DNA of 64,000 nucleotides from Ilyomonas sp965199905 (GTDB lineage Bacteria; Bacteroidota; Bacteroidia; Chitinophagales; Chitinophagaceae). The position numbers and the translations under genes are program-made. Of this stretch, positions 16,827-26,705 are shown in pieces. Positions within the stretch are counted from its first letter, which is position 1. Each line of letters begins with the position of its first letter. The DNA is taken from NCBI GenBank assembly GCA_965199905.1, contig OZ241366.1, forward strand, positions 1-64,000, given 5' to 3'. The notes under the pieces are model-generated. The model was not told the DNA's origin, ran no database searches, and saw only the letters and a list, made by a program, of their open reading frames with translations.

Positions 16827-18305
16827 ATGCAAGACAGGCGGGATTTTGTAAAACAATTAGCCTTAGGAACGGGCAGTCTTCTGATTTCTTCCTCAATTCC
16901 TGCACTTGCTTCGATAAATAATATCAATGAGTTATTAATAGCGCAACCTGTAGATAATAAGAAAGCATTAATCAACCCTGGCATGGGTTTACAGTTGTAT
17001 TACTATTCGAATATTATTCCAAATTACGGTTCAAAACTGGTTCCATCGGACACAGTAGATGATTTTCCAGGAATATCAACCGTCTATATGCGTCTTCCAT
17101 GGTCGTTCATTGAGCCTGCTGAAGGAAAACTTAGCTGGGAGCTTTTGGATACACCGGCACAGCGGTGGATTGACAAAGGAAAGCAAATTGCAGTACGTAT
17201 AACGGCTTCTGAAAGCTGGCTGCAATATGCAACTCCTGAATGGGTAAAGAAAGCCGGTGCTAAAGGGTATGACTGGGGTGATAAAAAGCAATATTGGGAA
17301 CCGGATTTTGGTGATGCTGTCTTTCTGAAAAAAGTAGAAAATTTTGTGGCGGCAATGGCAGCCAGATATGATGGCAATCCGAATGTAGCATATATAGATA
17401 TTGGTCATTACGGGTTGTGGGGAGAAGGTCATACGCTGATCTCGTCCAAAGTTGAATACAGCCTTGATGTACAAAAAACACACATTGATATCTATCGAAA
17501 ATATTTCACAAAAACGTTGCTTGTAATGAGTGATGATTTTGCAGGTCCGTATGCAAGAGGCAAGAGTTTTCCCATTACCGATTATGCATTTTCCAAAGGA
17601 GTAAGTCTGCGTGATGACAGCATCATGGTATTAGCGCCTCCTAATTCATGGATACATTCGGAAATGGCAGAACTTTTTTGGCCAAAACTGCCTGTTGTTT
17701 TAGAGCATGCACATATTAATACCTCTATCGCTAACGGCGCCTGGAGTGAAGACCTTTTTTTGGAGTCAATTGAAGCTTATCATGCCAGCTATATGTCTAT
17801 TCAATGGTGGCCAAGAGATTTTTTAAATCAATATCGTAACCTTATAAACAAGGTTAATATGAGGCTTGGCTATAGAATTCAGTTACGGTCTTTCTCCATT
17901 GCTCAGCAAGCAGGTGTCGGAAAGTTATTTACTGTGACTACATCCTGGGTAAACGCCGGTGTGGCACCCTGCTATCCTGGTGGATTTTTCTGTTTGACTC
18001 TTAAGGACAAACTGGGTGGTATTGTTTCGGTGCTTGTTGATGAAAGTTATAACATGAGAGACTTACCAGTGGCGGCTCCGGGAAAAGCTCCCGTTCGCAC
18101 AATTCGTTCCTCATTTGCGGTTGCCGCAGCACATGTTGACAGCCAGGATACATCGTTTAGGGTAGTAGATGCAGGACAATATGATGTTTATATATCGGTT
18201 GGTAAAAAAGATGGTACACCTACGCTTCAATTGCCACATGAAGGCGATGATGGACGCAAGCGCTACAAAATGGGAAGTATTATGTTGTCGGGAAGAACAG
18301 CGTAG
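16827..18305 (+). CDS. Tat-exported DUF4832-type protein (glycosidase-like)
   Basis: The 492-residue protein opens with a twin-arginine type signal (DRRDFVKQLALGTGSLL followed by SIPALA), so it is probably exported folded. The body resembles DUF4874/DUF4832 proteins, which look like TIM-barrel glycosidases: NPGMGLQLYYY, the segment YMRLPWSFIEPAEGKLSWELL (partly), and GHYGLWGEGHT with acidic residues. A beta-rich C-terminal part begins near 350. A catalytic role on carbohydrates is inferred from the fold only. It is transcribed toward the polysaccharide operon and converges with it, so a functional link is possible but not shown. Confidence 0.7.
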   Translation: MQDRRDFVKQLALGTGSLLISSSIPALASINNINELLIAQPVDNKKALINPGMGLQLYYYSNIIPNYGSKLVPSDTVDDFPGISTVYMRLPWSFIEPAEGKLSWELLDTPAQRWIDKGKQIAVRITASESWLQYATPEWVKKAGAKGYDWGDKKQYWEPDFGDAVFLKKVENFVAAMAARYDGNPNVAYIDIGHYGLWGEGHTLISSKVEYSLDVQKTHIDIYRKYFTKTLLVMSDDFAGPYARGKSFPITDYAFSKGVSLRDDSIMVLAPPNSWIHSEMAELFWPKLPVVLEHAHINTSIANGAWSEDLFLESIEAYHASYMSIQWWPRDFLNQYRNLINKVNMRLGYRIQLRSFSIAQQAGVGKLFTVTTSWVNAGVAPCYPGGFFCLTLKDKLGGIVSVLVDESYNMRDLPVAAPGKAPVRTIRSSFAVAAAHVDSQDTSFRVVDAGQYDVYISVGKKDGTPTLQLPHEGDDGRKRYKMGSIMLSGRTA

Positions 18306-18470
18306 TGTCAAAAATTATATGGCATTGACAAAAGATAAATGTGATTTAAGTAAAAGGAAAAAGAACATTCATATCTGATTTAGAATAACGTCTAATAAAG
18401 CCAGAAAAGCCTTTTGCCTAAGGTTGAAACGGAATGGTGTTGGCATTATATTGCAGATAGCGCAATTATT

Positions 18471-19313
18471 TCAGACGCTTTGGCTATGAATTTTTTCAAG
18501 CGTCTTTTCATTTATTTTTTTTCTCTTTTTGTCCCAGAACCAACCCCACTTGTTAAAGTATTTAATGATGTTCGCTGAATGGATCAAAAGCATTTTTATA
18601 TTTTTATAAGAAGCGGCTTCGTAACCGTGAACAATAGATACTTGCGGATAGAAAATAGTTTTAAACTTTTCCTGTATGCGCCTTGAAAAATCAATGTCTT
18701 CTCCATACATAAAAAAGCGCTCATCGAACATACCACATTGTTCTATTGTCTCCTTGCGCAGCGACATAAAACAACCAGATAAAAAAGGCACTTCCATAAT
18801 CTTATCATAACCTGTTTCGCGAAGCTCAAAACGGTTGGTCCTTTCTTCGGTTAAGCTATCTGGAAGAAAGCGGCGGATAAATAAATCGAAAGGCGTGGGA
18901 AGCAGTTTGCAGAGATGTTGTGTTTGTCCGTCAGGATACATAATCTTCGGCATCACTAAGCCTACATTTTGATTGGCAAGCATGTACCCGCAAATAGCAG
19001 GAATTGTGTTTGGGTCAAATTCAACATCGGGATTCATAACAAAATGAAACGGATAATTACTGGCAACACTTCTGCGGAGCGCCACATTATGACCTGCTCC
19101 ATAACCCATATTTTCATTGTTGAAAATATATTCAACCCTATCATCTGCCAGGAACTGATCCAGAGCTGTTTTCAGGGCATCTGTAGGGGAGTTGTCTACC
19201 AGGTATAACCTGACCGGAAGCGGCACCTGCAGAAAAGAATGGATCGCTTTTTCTATGTCCGATTTGTTATTATACAATACAATGGATCCGCTTACCGGTA
19301 TCTGTTCTTTCAT
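18471..19313 (-). CDS. Glycosyltransferase family 2 (rhamnosyltransferase-like)
   Basis: The GT-A enzyme of about 280 residues transfers a sugar from a nucleotide donor onto the lipid-linked repeat unit. The N-terminal strand GSIVLYNN, the LVDNSPTD segment, NENMGYGAGHN and the metal-binding MNPDVEF resemble rhamnosyltransferases of the WbbL type. The frame is open to 19379, inside the preceding acyltransferase, but the domain begins right after the ATG at 19313, which I take as start. It is the last gene of the polysaccharide operon. Confidence 0.8.
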   Translation of the reverse strand: MKEQIPVSGSIVLYNNKSDIEKAIHSFLQVPLPVRLYLVDNSPTDALKTALDQFLADDRVEYIFNNENMGYGAGHNVALRRSVASNYPFHFVMNPDVEFDPNTIPAICGYMLANQNVGLVMPKIMYPDGQTQHLCKLLPTPFDLFIRRFLPDSLTEERTNRFELRETGYDKIMEVPFLSGCFMSLRKETIEQCGMFDERFFMYGEDIDFSRRIQEKFKTIFYPQVSIVHGYEAASYKNIKMLLIHSANIIKYFNKWGWFWDKKRKKINEKTLEKIHSQSV

Positions 19314-19344
19314 AATAAAGGCGGCAAATGTAAAGACAAAAAAA

Positions 19345-19944
19345 TCAGGATAGTTTCCACCTGCCTGTGCTTGCATCAAATGTTTTGATAACGCGGGCCG
19401 GGCTGCCTACAGCAATGCTGTTTGGCGGTATAGAACGAGACACTACCGACATGGCGCCAATAATAGAATTCTCGCCAATGGTAACACCAGGCAATACGGC
19501 TACAAATTCTCCAATCCATACATTATCTTCTATTATCACTTTTTTATAGGATAGCGGCCTTTCCTGTGCTGTTGTTTCCGGTTTTGAATGAATGGAATCT
19601 CCTGAATAAGTGCCATGATTTAGGTCTGTAATAAATACTTTGCTGGCAATGAGAACGCGGTTGCCAATATGAATGCCAATGCTGCCCGCAATATGTACGG
19701 AATCATTAATCTGTACGTTTTTTCCAAAGGAAATTGATGGCGTAGATTGATTTGGTAATGGATAGGCTTCCAGGCGACAATATCTCCCGGTTGTAAAACC
19801 TTCGGAAACGCTGATGAATGCTTTATTGCGGATGTCGCAGGGAAACCGGATTATCCGTGCTTTCGGAAACGTAAGCTTTGTCAACACCCAATTCCAGAAT
19901 AAATTTATGGTTCCCGGGAAACCGTACTGCCTGATCAATTTCAT
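19345..19944 (-). CDS. Hexapeptide-repeat acyltransferase (WcaF-like)
   Basis: The 199-residue protein has a left-handed beta-helix made of hexapeptide repeats, e.g. GKNVQINDSVHIAGSIGIHI and DNVWIGEFVAVLPGVTIGEN. The segment ITDLNHGTY contains the His expected to act as base, and the ending IPPNSIAVGSPARVIK is typical of the family. Such enzymes O-acetylate sugars from acetyl-CoA; here probably a residue of the surface polysaccharide. It lies between two glycosyltransferase genes with 12 bases to the one upstream. Acceptor unknown. Confidence 0.82.
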   Translation of the reverse strand: MKLIRQYGFPGTINLFWNWVLTKLTFPKARIIRFPCDIRNKAFISVSEGFTTGRYCRLEAYPLPNQSTPSISFGKNVQINDSVHIAGSIGIHIGNRVLIASKVFITDLNHGTYSGDSIHSKPETTAQERPLSYKKVIIEDNVWIGEFVAVLPGVTIGENSIIGAMSVVSRSIPPNSIAVGSPARVIKTFDASTGRWKLS

Positions 19945-19956
19945 AAGTAAGACATT

Positions 19957-21072
19957 TTATGCCAGCAGCCATTGAAAAGTTTCACCCCAATTATTAGAGA
20001 AAGGCGACTCTGTTTTTTCTTCTGTATTGCCGCTAAAGACAATTGTATTTTGCGCTAATTGTTTCATTAATGCAGCGAGTTGTCTTGCATCATCCGGTTC
20101 AAAGAAACTGACTTTATCGTAAGTGCCGATGGTTTCTCTTGCATAAGGAAGATTGGCTGCTAATAAAGGTTTGTTGTAAAGCTTTGTTTCTGTAAGAGGC
20201 AAACCCCAGGTTTCCAGTTTTGATGGAAATAAAACACATGAACTTTCCTGGTACAACCGATTCATATGCTCCTTTGTTTGCAAGCCTTTGAGCTTAATTT
20301 GCGATAAATTGACAGCCAGGTTTTTTATATAATCTGCGTACTTGTTTTCACTGCCATCAATTGTAAAAACTACTTCGAATGACTCTTCCATTTCTTCGTT
20401 AAGTATCGATACTGCATTCACAATCACTTCAAAATTTTTAAACACACGAGGCAAGGCAGGATATAAAAATTGAATGCTTTTTTTGGGCTCGCCGTTTACA
20501 ATAATTTCTTTATGCGCAATTTCGGGATGAGCTACAATAATGTGCTGAAAAGGAAGCCCAAACAACCTGATGAATTCTTTCCGTATCCAGTTTTGCTGAA
20601 CCACTACAAAATCGTTCTTCTTTATATTAACTGCATACAGGTATTTGTATAGCATGGTAAATAAAGCAAAACCTTTATCCAGCTCTTTTTCATGTGCACT
20701 TACTTTATAAAACGGTGCCGGATTATGACAATATACTGCTCTTTTTTCTGCTATCACATTCGGGGTAATATCATGCAATGAAAACCAGAGATATACATTC
20801 AGTTTACGCGACAAAGAACGGAAATGAATATACTCGTAATAAAGCCTGTAAAACCAGGATTGCCTTGATTTGCGATATTCTACAATGCGGATGTTTTTGT
20901 ACCTCTCAAATTCTTTTTTGTTATGTACCAAGGCAACAACAGCAAATTCATTATGCACATGAGTTGCCTGTTCAAGATAAGCCAGGCACTCGTGTAGAAT
21001 GGTTAGCGGACCACCTACAAATAAGTTGATGCCTGACACAACAATGGTTTTTTTTGAGTTCTGTTGATGCAA
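19957..21072 (-). CDS. Glycosyltransferase, GT-B fold (GT4-like)
   Basis: The 371-residue protein has the shape of a GT-B glycosyltransferase. The N-terminal strand VVSGINLFVGGPLTIL is followed by the C-terminal donor-binding segment CVLFPSKLETWGLPLTETKLYNKPLLA, which carries the E-x7-E type motif of family GT4. The likely start is a TTG at 21072, since no ATG is near and the first strand follows directly; a GTG a few codons later is possible. It sits 6 bases after the upstream glycosyltransferase. Donor and acceptor are unknown. Confidence 0.78.
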   Translation of the reverse strand: MHQQNSKKTIVVSGINLFVGGPLTILHECLAYLEQATHVHNEFAVVALVHNKKEFERYKNIRIVEYRKSRQSWFYRLYYEYIHFRSLSRKLNVYLWFSLHDITPNVIAEKRAVYCHNPAPFYKVSAHEKELDKGFALFTMLYKYLYAVNIKKNDFVVVQQNWIRKEFIRLFGLPFQHIIVAHPEIAHKEIIVNGEPKKSIQFLYPALPRVFKNFEVIVNAVSILNEEMEESFEVVFTIDGSENKYADYIKNLAVNLSQIKLKGLQTKEHMNRLYQESSCVLFPSKLETWGLPLTETKLYNKPLLAANLPYARETIGTYDKVSFFEPDDARQLAALMKQLAQNTIVFSGNTEEKTESPFSNNWGETFQWLLA

Positions 21073-21078
21073 AGAATA

Positions 21079-22086
21079 TTATTTAAAGGTTGCTTCAAAA
21101 GAATGAGATGCCGGTTCTGATTCGCAAAGCGCGGCATCATCAAATTTTGAGAAAAGAAAGGTTGTGTAAAAAAGAAAGGTTTGTGGTATCGTCTGGCAGC
21201 GAACCCTGTTTCTAATGTCTTTTATAAGTAAGCTTTTGTGTTTGTAAGTACGGAGAAAAGTGTCGAGTTTCTTTCTTATGTCGGGCGCTAATTCATCCGA
21301 ATATCTTTTTGCAAATACGCAAATCATTTCGCGACGTGCAATGATGTCTGTATAATTCTTCTTTTGCTGAAAAATTCGCTTTATCCTTTTGCTGAATGAA
21401 TCATTGTCGTGACTGCCCGATACATTTTTACCATGCTGACGGTAAAGAACTGTTTTTTCATTCAGATAATAAAGTGTTCCAAAAGCCGCCGCCACAAGTG
21501 CAATCCAATGATCATGATTCTCAGCCTGGCGAGGAACCGATTTTACTTTATCAGCCAAAGCCCGGTTGATAATTGAAGTGCAGCCATACACCGGGTTCTG
21601 CGCAAGTAACTGTGCAAAGCCAAAATCAGCAAGAGTATTAATCTGAAAATCATTTTTCGATTCAATAACTTTCATCTCTTCATCAACATACTGAAAGTTG
21701 GTAAAAACCATAACGGCGTGTTGCTTCCCGTGTATGGCTTCCAGATCTTTCAGCCTGGAAAATGTTGTTTCTATTTTGGTTGGTTTCCATTCATCATCCT
21801 GATCGCAAAACATGATGTAATCAGTGTCCGTTGCGGCTTGCAGCAAGGCACTAAAGTTGGCAACGCTTCCTTTTATTTGATTTTCTGTTTTTGGTATTAC
21901 AGTTATCAAATCAGGATATTGATTCTTATATTTTTCTACAATGTGTAAGGTATTATCCGTTGAACCATCATCACGTATTAACAGCCGCCAATTTTTATAG
22001 GTTTGGTTAAACAAACTATCTAACTGGTGAGCAAGATATTTCGAGCCATTATAGGTAGCTAATAATATAGTAATCGCGTTATCCAT
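21079..22086 (-). CDS. Glycosyltransferase family 2
   Basis: The 335-residue GT-A enzyme shows ITILLATYNGSKYLAHQL, IRDDGSTDNTL and the metal-binding CDQDDEWKPTK, all typical of GT2 enzymes related to rhamnosyl- and other transferases in O-antigen loci. A helical C-terminal region (about 240-320) carries basic patches that may touch the membrane. Its start overlaps the end of the polymerase gene by 8 bases, pointing to translational coupling. Sugar specificity unknown. Confidence 0.85.
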   Translation of the reverse strand: MDNAITILLATYNGSKYLAHQLDSLFNQTYKNWRLLIRDDGSTDNTLHIVEKYKNQYPDLITVIPKTENQIKGSVANFSALLQAATDTDYIMFCDQDDEWKPTKIETTFSRLKDLEAIHGKQHAVMVFTNFQYVDEEMKVIESKNDFQINTLADFGFAQLLAQNPVYGCTSIINRALADKVKSVPRQAENHDHWIALVAAAFGTLYYLNEKTVLYRQHGKNVSGSHDNDSFSKRIKRIFQQKKNYTDIIARREMICVFAKRYSDELAPDIRKKLDTFLRTYKHKSLLIKDIRNRVRCQTIPQTFLFYTTFLFSKFDDAALCESEPASHSFEATFK

Positions 22087-23266
22087 TAGCTTGCTTATTT
22101 GTTATCAGGAGATGCTTAAGTTTTTCAGCCAAAGGAAAAATCAGGATGATGCTAAGAGGAGTGAAAGCGAGTATATTATCAAAAATGCAGAGTATAATAA
22201 TGGTGTTGAGACAGGAAATATATGTAATAAAGTAAGGGCTTTTTGTATCTAATGTAAACAAAAACAAAGCGGTAACCGCAAAAATAAAAAAGTACATCAG
22301 GTACATGCCCCAAACACCTAAATAAACGTAGGAACGCGAGTATACAGAACCTACATTATAAGAACCATTAATTTGCGTAATCTCTGTACGGGTGTAGTCA
22401 TATTTGGCATCTATTCGCTTGCTTACTGCATCCCACAGAAATTCATGAATGGCTAATTGTGCTAAATTATGTGCCGTAAATGCGGTTTCCCGCCTATTAA
22501 TGTTAAGCTGAAGATTAGCTAAAGGAGAAGCGATATACATATACGCCCAGAAATAAGAATCCGGTATTCCTGATTGCCTGAATGACGGTTTTGCCTCACT
22601 AATGTTCAATATAAAATCACCGGCATCAATATTATTCGCTGTTCTTAGGTTTCCGATCAAACCAAAAGCCGCAAAGAAAAGAAGCACGATTAAGCCAATC
22701 TTCAGAAGCTTAATTCCGAAATTTTTCCTGATTGACATCAGGTAAATATAGATTGAGGCTATAAAAATAAATGTTAGTGAGATACGGCTTATAATTGACA
22801 AGCTCAACAAAAGCCCAATGATATAATAAAGCAGATATTTCCTTTTCTTTTGCGACAAATAGCTGTGAAAGAAAAAGATGGTTATAAAAGCTGTGTATCC
22901 AACAATAAAAACATGAACCGTTGGTATCCCAAAACTATCAACAATATCTAAAAATTCAATTTTATTTAATAGCGATAGCAAAGGAATTTGCCGTGCGTAC
23001 GCAAACTCAAGGAGGTAAAAAAATACGAGCAAAGCCGCATAAACATCTTTATTATCTGCCAGTTGTTTTTTATAATCTAAACTTAGCAGGTCTTTGAAAA
23101 ACAAAGCTCCCAGTATTGCAAAGCTGAATGTCATTACAAAGAAAATAAGCAGGGTAGAAGTTAAAGCCGGAAAAAGATAAGACCAGTCTAAAAAATAAAC
23201 GGGTATCACTATCAGGAATGAAAAGCAATATGCCATGAAAGGGCTAAATACCAATCTCGATTTCAT
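22079..23266 (-). CDS. wzy: O-antigen/capsule repeat-unit polymerase (Wzy-like)
   Basis: The 395-residue protein is almost wholly membrane, with about ten predicted segments and one longer loop at about 215-300 that would face the periplasm. This topology and the place between flippase and glycosyltransferases indicate the Wzy polymerase, which joins lipid-linked repeat units in the periplasm. Wzy proteins share little sequence, so the call rests on topology and context. The gene overlaps wzx at its start (23 bases) and the next glycosyltransferase at its end (8 bases). An O-antigen ligase is the main alternative. Confidence 0.7.
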   Translation of the reverse strand: MKSRLVFSPFMAYCFSFLIVIPVYFLDWSYLFPALTSTLLIFFVMTFSFAILGALFFKDLLSLDYKKQLADNKDVYAALLVFFYLLEFAYARQIPLLSLLNKIEFLDIVDSFGIPTVHVFIVGYTAFITIFFFHSYLSQKKRKYLLYYIIGLLLSLSIISRISLTFIFIASIYIYLMSIRKNFGIKLLKIGLIVLLFFAAFGLIGNLRTANNIDAGDFILNISEAKPSFRQSGIPDSYFWAYMYIASPLANLQLNINRRETAFTAHNLAQLAIHEFLWDAVSKRIDAKYDYTRTEITQINGSYNVGSVYSRSYVYLGVWGMYLMYFFIFAVTALFLFTLDTKSPYFITYISCLNTIIILCIFDNILAFTPLSIILIFPLAEKLKHLLITNKQANG

Positions 23267-24545
23267 GCTGTTTTTGCTTTATGACTTTGAAGAAAAAGTA
23301 GCCCAGCCCTGCGGTAATAAATAGCTCTGTAATAAGTATAGAACAGGCAGTACCCAGCGCTTTAAAAAAATGAGCCAGCACCAGGTTTGAAACAATATTG
23401 ACTATACAACCCGACATCAGCACAATGCCATACCTTTTTTTTTCATTGTAAGCCAGAAGTGTTTGAAATGTGGGTGTATTAAAGGCATTGACAATAACAG
23501 TTAGGCAAAAAATATTAATGAGAGTAATTAGATAAGGATCGATAGCGCCATGTAAAAAATAAGCCGAAATAAAATGACCCGCAAAAAAAACAACAAAACA
23601 AGCGGCAACAATAAACACAAGAAACGGTTTGAAAATTTGAGTTAGAAATTTTTTCAATGCTGAAACAGAGGTTACGGCAAGCATACATATTCTTGGAAAA
23701 ATAACCTGTGAAAACACATTATCGAATTGCTTGAGCGCTAAAAAAACTTTCTCCGCAATACTATAAAGACCGACCTCTGCAGGCTGAGCAAAAAAACCTA
23801 AAATAAATGCATTGGAATTTACATAGATATTCACAGCAATAGCTGAATAGAATAATACCTTGCCTTCTTTAAATTCATGTCTTACATCGCTGCTTGAAAA
23901 AGATACCAGCCTAATATGAAATCTTCTTGCTGAAAAATACAGGCTTAGTATGGCGGCGCCAATAGAAGACAAGCCCTGCAGAAAATTGACTAAGTAAAAA
24001 TCTTCCGGTATTTGAATGTAAATTAAAATAAGTACAAGATAAGAGAGTTTTGATACGATGTTGCAGATGGCTAAATACTTCATGTCCTCCATTCCCTGAA
24101 AGAGCCAGATGGGTATTAAAGCTTGTCCGGCTACGAGAGTAAAGCTTAGCAAATGAAGCTGCCATTGCTGGCGTAGCAGCGGCACTGAAAACACCAATAA
24201 CATGCACATAAAAAAAGACAGTACCAGCAAAATAAGCTTAATGGCAAAAACTGTAGTGAAGATGTTATTGATGACATTGCTGTTTTCTTTATTAACAGAA
24301 ATTTTCCTCGTTGCCGATACAGTAAAGCCATAATCTACAATCACATTAAAGTAATTGACAAACGCATACGAAAAAGCAATAAGTCCAAAATTTGTAACGC
24401 CAACCCTGGAGATTATAAAAGGCACAATAATAAGCGGAACCGCAAAATTTACGACTTGATAAGTGGATAAGAAAAAGTAGTTTTTCGCAAGAGTAGATTG
24501 CGTAACTTTTCGAAAATTCAATTTTTTAATCTTCCTCAGCATCAT
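23244..24545 (-). CDS. wzx: Oligosaccharide flippase (Wzx-like)
   Basis: The protein of about 433 residues has 12 predicted membrane segments and the family opening YFFLSTYQVVNFAVPLIIVP followed by ISRVGVTNFGLIAFSYAF, typical of polysaccharide transporters (PST/MATE fold). It flips the undecaprenyl-linked repeat unit to the periplasmic side. The open frame reaches 24566 only through a TTG; the first ATG is at 24545, 18 bases after the wzz stop, and I prefer it. It overlaps the polymerase gene by 23 bases at its end. Confidence 0.85.
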   Translation of the reverse strand: MMLRKIKKLNFRKVTQSTLAKNYFFLSTYQVVNFAVPLIIVPFIISRVGVTNFGLIAFSYAFVNYFNVIVDYGFTVSATRKISVNKENSNVINNIFTTVFAIKLILLVLSFFMCMLLVFSVPLLRQQWQLHLLSFTLVAGQALIPIWLFQGMEDMKYLAICNIVSKLSYLVLILIYIQIPEDFYLVNFLQGLSSIGAAILSLYFSARRFHIRLVSFSSSDVRHEFKEGKVLFYSAIAVNIYVNSNAFILGFFAQPAEVGLYSIAEKVFLALKQFDNVFSQVIFPRICMLAVTSVSALKKFLTQIFKPFLVFIVAACFVVFFAGHFISAYFLHGAIDPYLITLINIFCLTVIVNAFNTPTFQTLLAYNEKKRYGIVLMSGCIVNIVSNLVLAHFFKALGTACSILITELFITAGLGYFFFKVIKQKQHEIEIGI

Positions 24546-24562
24546 GTATCGTCTTATCCTGT

Positions 24563-25630
24563 TCAATCAGATTCGCGCAATGATTTCCTGGTCAGTAAGA
24601 AAAAAATAAAAAAGAAAGTGGTTAAAAATCCGCCGATCAATACAGAACTTACTACGCCTGTTTTGTTCGAAGGCAAATTCATTCCAGGCTCATCTATGAT
24701 GTTATATACGGGCGTTACTTTTTGAAGTGTAATTCGCGCCACTTCCAGATTTTGCACAACAGTTTTATAAGTTTCCTGCAAAACTCTCGTCTGCATTTCG
24801 CTCTGCTTCGCAGATGCCTGTGCTGATTGCATAGCAGAATTCAGATTAAAAATTATGTCATTAGCAGATAAAGAACGGTTTACGCTTTTACCAAGTTCTT
24901 TTCTTAAACTATCTGCTTCCCGATTCAGCATAGTAAGATTGCGGCTAGCGACGATTGCTTTAAGCTCAGTATAAAAAGAAGCTGTGACATCTACCATAGC
25001 TTTTGGAAGAAATGCAGAGAGTCCTTTATCATCAGAAACAACAGTAATTTTATAAAAGTTGAGATCTTTTTCTATTTTATCTAAGGTAAAATAATGTGTG
25101 AGGCTATACTTATAAATTTCTCCTATTAAACTGTCTTTTAAGCCGGTTGCTTCTGCATCGTTTAAAGTAAACGGAATTAATGTGGCAAGCCGCTTTTCTT
25201 TTTTCCAGTCTTTAAAAAAAAATTCCGTATTTCCTACTCGATTAATAAGCAATTCGTGAGTATCAGGTATAGTTTTAAACAAAGCTCTCTGGAACATTTT
25301 TTTTGAGCGGAATAACTGAAGAATGTTCTCGCCTGAGAATGCATTGTTGCTGTTTCCGAAATTAAAGCCGAATTGGTTGGCTAATGCAAGCAGAGTACCA
25401 CCGGAACTGGCATTATCTGATGATGATAGTACAAACGTAAGATTGCCTGTATAGCTTGGCTTTGAAGTGACTGCAATTAAAAATCCAAGTAGACAACCTA
25501 CGAAACCGGTTATTGCAATACTTATTTTTCTGGCAAACAGATATTTTGCCCAATCTTTCAGTTTATAAGCTGTATTCTTTATCGAAATATAATTAATTCC
25601 GACCGCCATTTTCTCCTGATGGTTTGCCAA
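24563..25630 (-). CDS. Chain-length determinant protein, second copy (Wzz-like)
   Basis: The 355-residue protein has one membrane segment near the N-terminus (about 36-55) and one near the C-terminus (about 322-342), enclosing a large periplasmic helical domain with coiled-coil tendency. This is the PCP/Wzz arrangement that sets polysaccharide chain length. No Walker motifs or tyrosine-rich tail are present, so it has no kinase domain. It is a clear paralogue of the next gene upstream, sharing the pattern LTFVLSS(N)DD, NIxxLFxSxKMxQxALF, and IIDEP near the C-terminus. The frames overlap by 38 bases; ATG 25609 is an alternative start. Confidence 0.82.
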   Translation of the reverse strand: MANHQEKMAVGINYISIKNTAYKLKDWAKYLFARKISIAITGFVGCLLGFLIAVTSKPSYTGNLTFVLSSSDNASSGGTLLALANQFGFNFGNSNNAFSGENILQLFRSKKMFQRALFKTIPDTHELLINRVGNTEFFFKDWKKEKRLATLIPFTLNDAEATGLKDSLIGEIYKYSLTHYFTLDKIEKDLNFYKITVVSDDKGLSAFLPKAMVDVTASFYTELKAIVASRNLTMLNREADSLRKELGKSVNRSLSANDIIFNLNSAMQSAQASAKQSEMQTRVLQETYKTVVQNLEVARITLQKVTPVYNIIDEPGMNLPSNKTGVVSSVLIGGFLTTFFFIFFLLTRKSLRESD

Positions 25631-26666
25631 AAATAGTTGCGATAATTTTTCGAATAATCAGGTATAAAGTACCACATATGCCACCGACGATAAGTCCTGT
25701 TAAAGTTGAAACCAATTTGCCTTGTCCGATTCGTTCTAATGGAAGGTGTGGTTCATCTAAAATAAGGTATATAGGCGATTGCTTCTGTAATGTAATTTTT
25801 GCCAGTTCCAAATTCTTCATCACTTCTGTATAAGCTGCTTCGTTTACTGTGGCTTTAAACTGGCTCTTATATACAGGCGCTCTTTGAATTTGCAAAGCCG
25901 GATTTAGATTAAATACCTGATCAGTTGCTGAACCGGTAGCTGTAATAGCGCTGTTGATCAAATGGTTAATACTGTCTGCTTCTCCCTGTAGCATAGCTAA
26001 GTTTTCTCTTGCCGAAGTGGTCTTTGTGTCAATGTAAAGTTTTGAGGTTGCATCCACCAGATATTTTGTGAAATAGCAGCTAAAAACTTCATCACTAAAG
26101 ATGGTCTGAATTTTAAAAAAAGACAGCTTATTATCAGGTCTTTCAACAGTCAGATTTTTTTCAACAATATCAGTGCGAATTTGCCTTAGTAAACTATCCT
26201 GTAAAGGTGTCAGTTTTGTATCATTATCAGGAAATGGTAAAACATGCCTAAGCCTATCGTCGTTCAGGAACTTTTTTTCCATTTTATTTTCCTTCACGTA
26301 TATATCCAGCAGCTTTACATTTTTACCTGGCACTTTCTGAAACAATGCCCACTGAATCATCTTCAGAGATTTGAACAGATTTATAATATTATCTCCGGAA
26401 AATGCATCATTATTGCCGCTTCCTAAATTGATGCCGAACTGGCTGGTAAGACTTGACAGGTCATTGTTGTCATCATTTGATAATACAAATGTCAGCTCAC
26501 TTTTATAAGTGATTTTTTTCAGCAACGCGAGCCCAAGACCAATCAATCCAAAAATAAGAGCTACAATCATAATTAGCTTCCATTTGGATAACAAAAAATA
26601 GGTCCAATCTCTTAGCACGGTGTTTCTTTTTTGCCCGTTTTCTTCCATAAAATCAGTCTGAAACAT
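25593..26666 (-). CDS. Chain-length determinant protein, first copy (Wzz-like)
   Basis: The 357-residue protein has the same two-membrane-segment design as its neighbour: segments at about 31-50 and 317-336 with a periplasmic domain between. Shared blocks are ELTFVLSNDDN, NIINLFKSLKMIQWALF and the late ILDEPHLPLE. No kinase domain is fused. Two tandem PCP proteins in one operon probably form a mixed complex with the outer-membrane exporter or control two chain-length classes; this is inference. ATG 26648 is an alternative start. It lies 40 bases after the exporter gene. Confidence 0.82.
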   Translation of the reverse strand: MFQTDFMEENGQKRNTVLRDWTYFLLSKWKLIMIVALIFGLIGLGLALLKKITYKSELTFVLSNDDNNDLSSLTSQFGINLGSGNNDAFSGDNIINLFKSLKMIQWALFQKVPGKNVKLLDIYVKENKMEKKFLNDDRLRHVLPFPDNDTKLTPLQDSLLRQIRTDIVEKNLTVERPDNKLSFFKIQTIFSDEVFSCYFTKYLVDATSKLYIDTKTTSARENLAMLQGEADSINHLINSAITATGSATDQVFNLNPALQIQRAPVYKSQFKATVNEAAYTEVMKNLELAKITLQKQSPIYLILDEPHLPLERIGQGKLVSTLTGLIVGGICGTLYLIIRKIIATIFGKPSGENGGRN

Positions 26667-26705
26667 TTCGTGTTATCAAAACAAAATTGATTGTATCTGG
26701 TAAAG

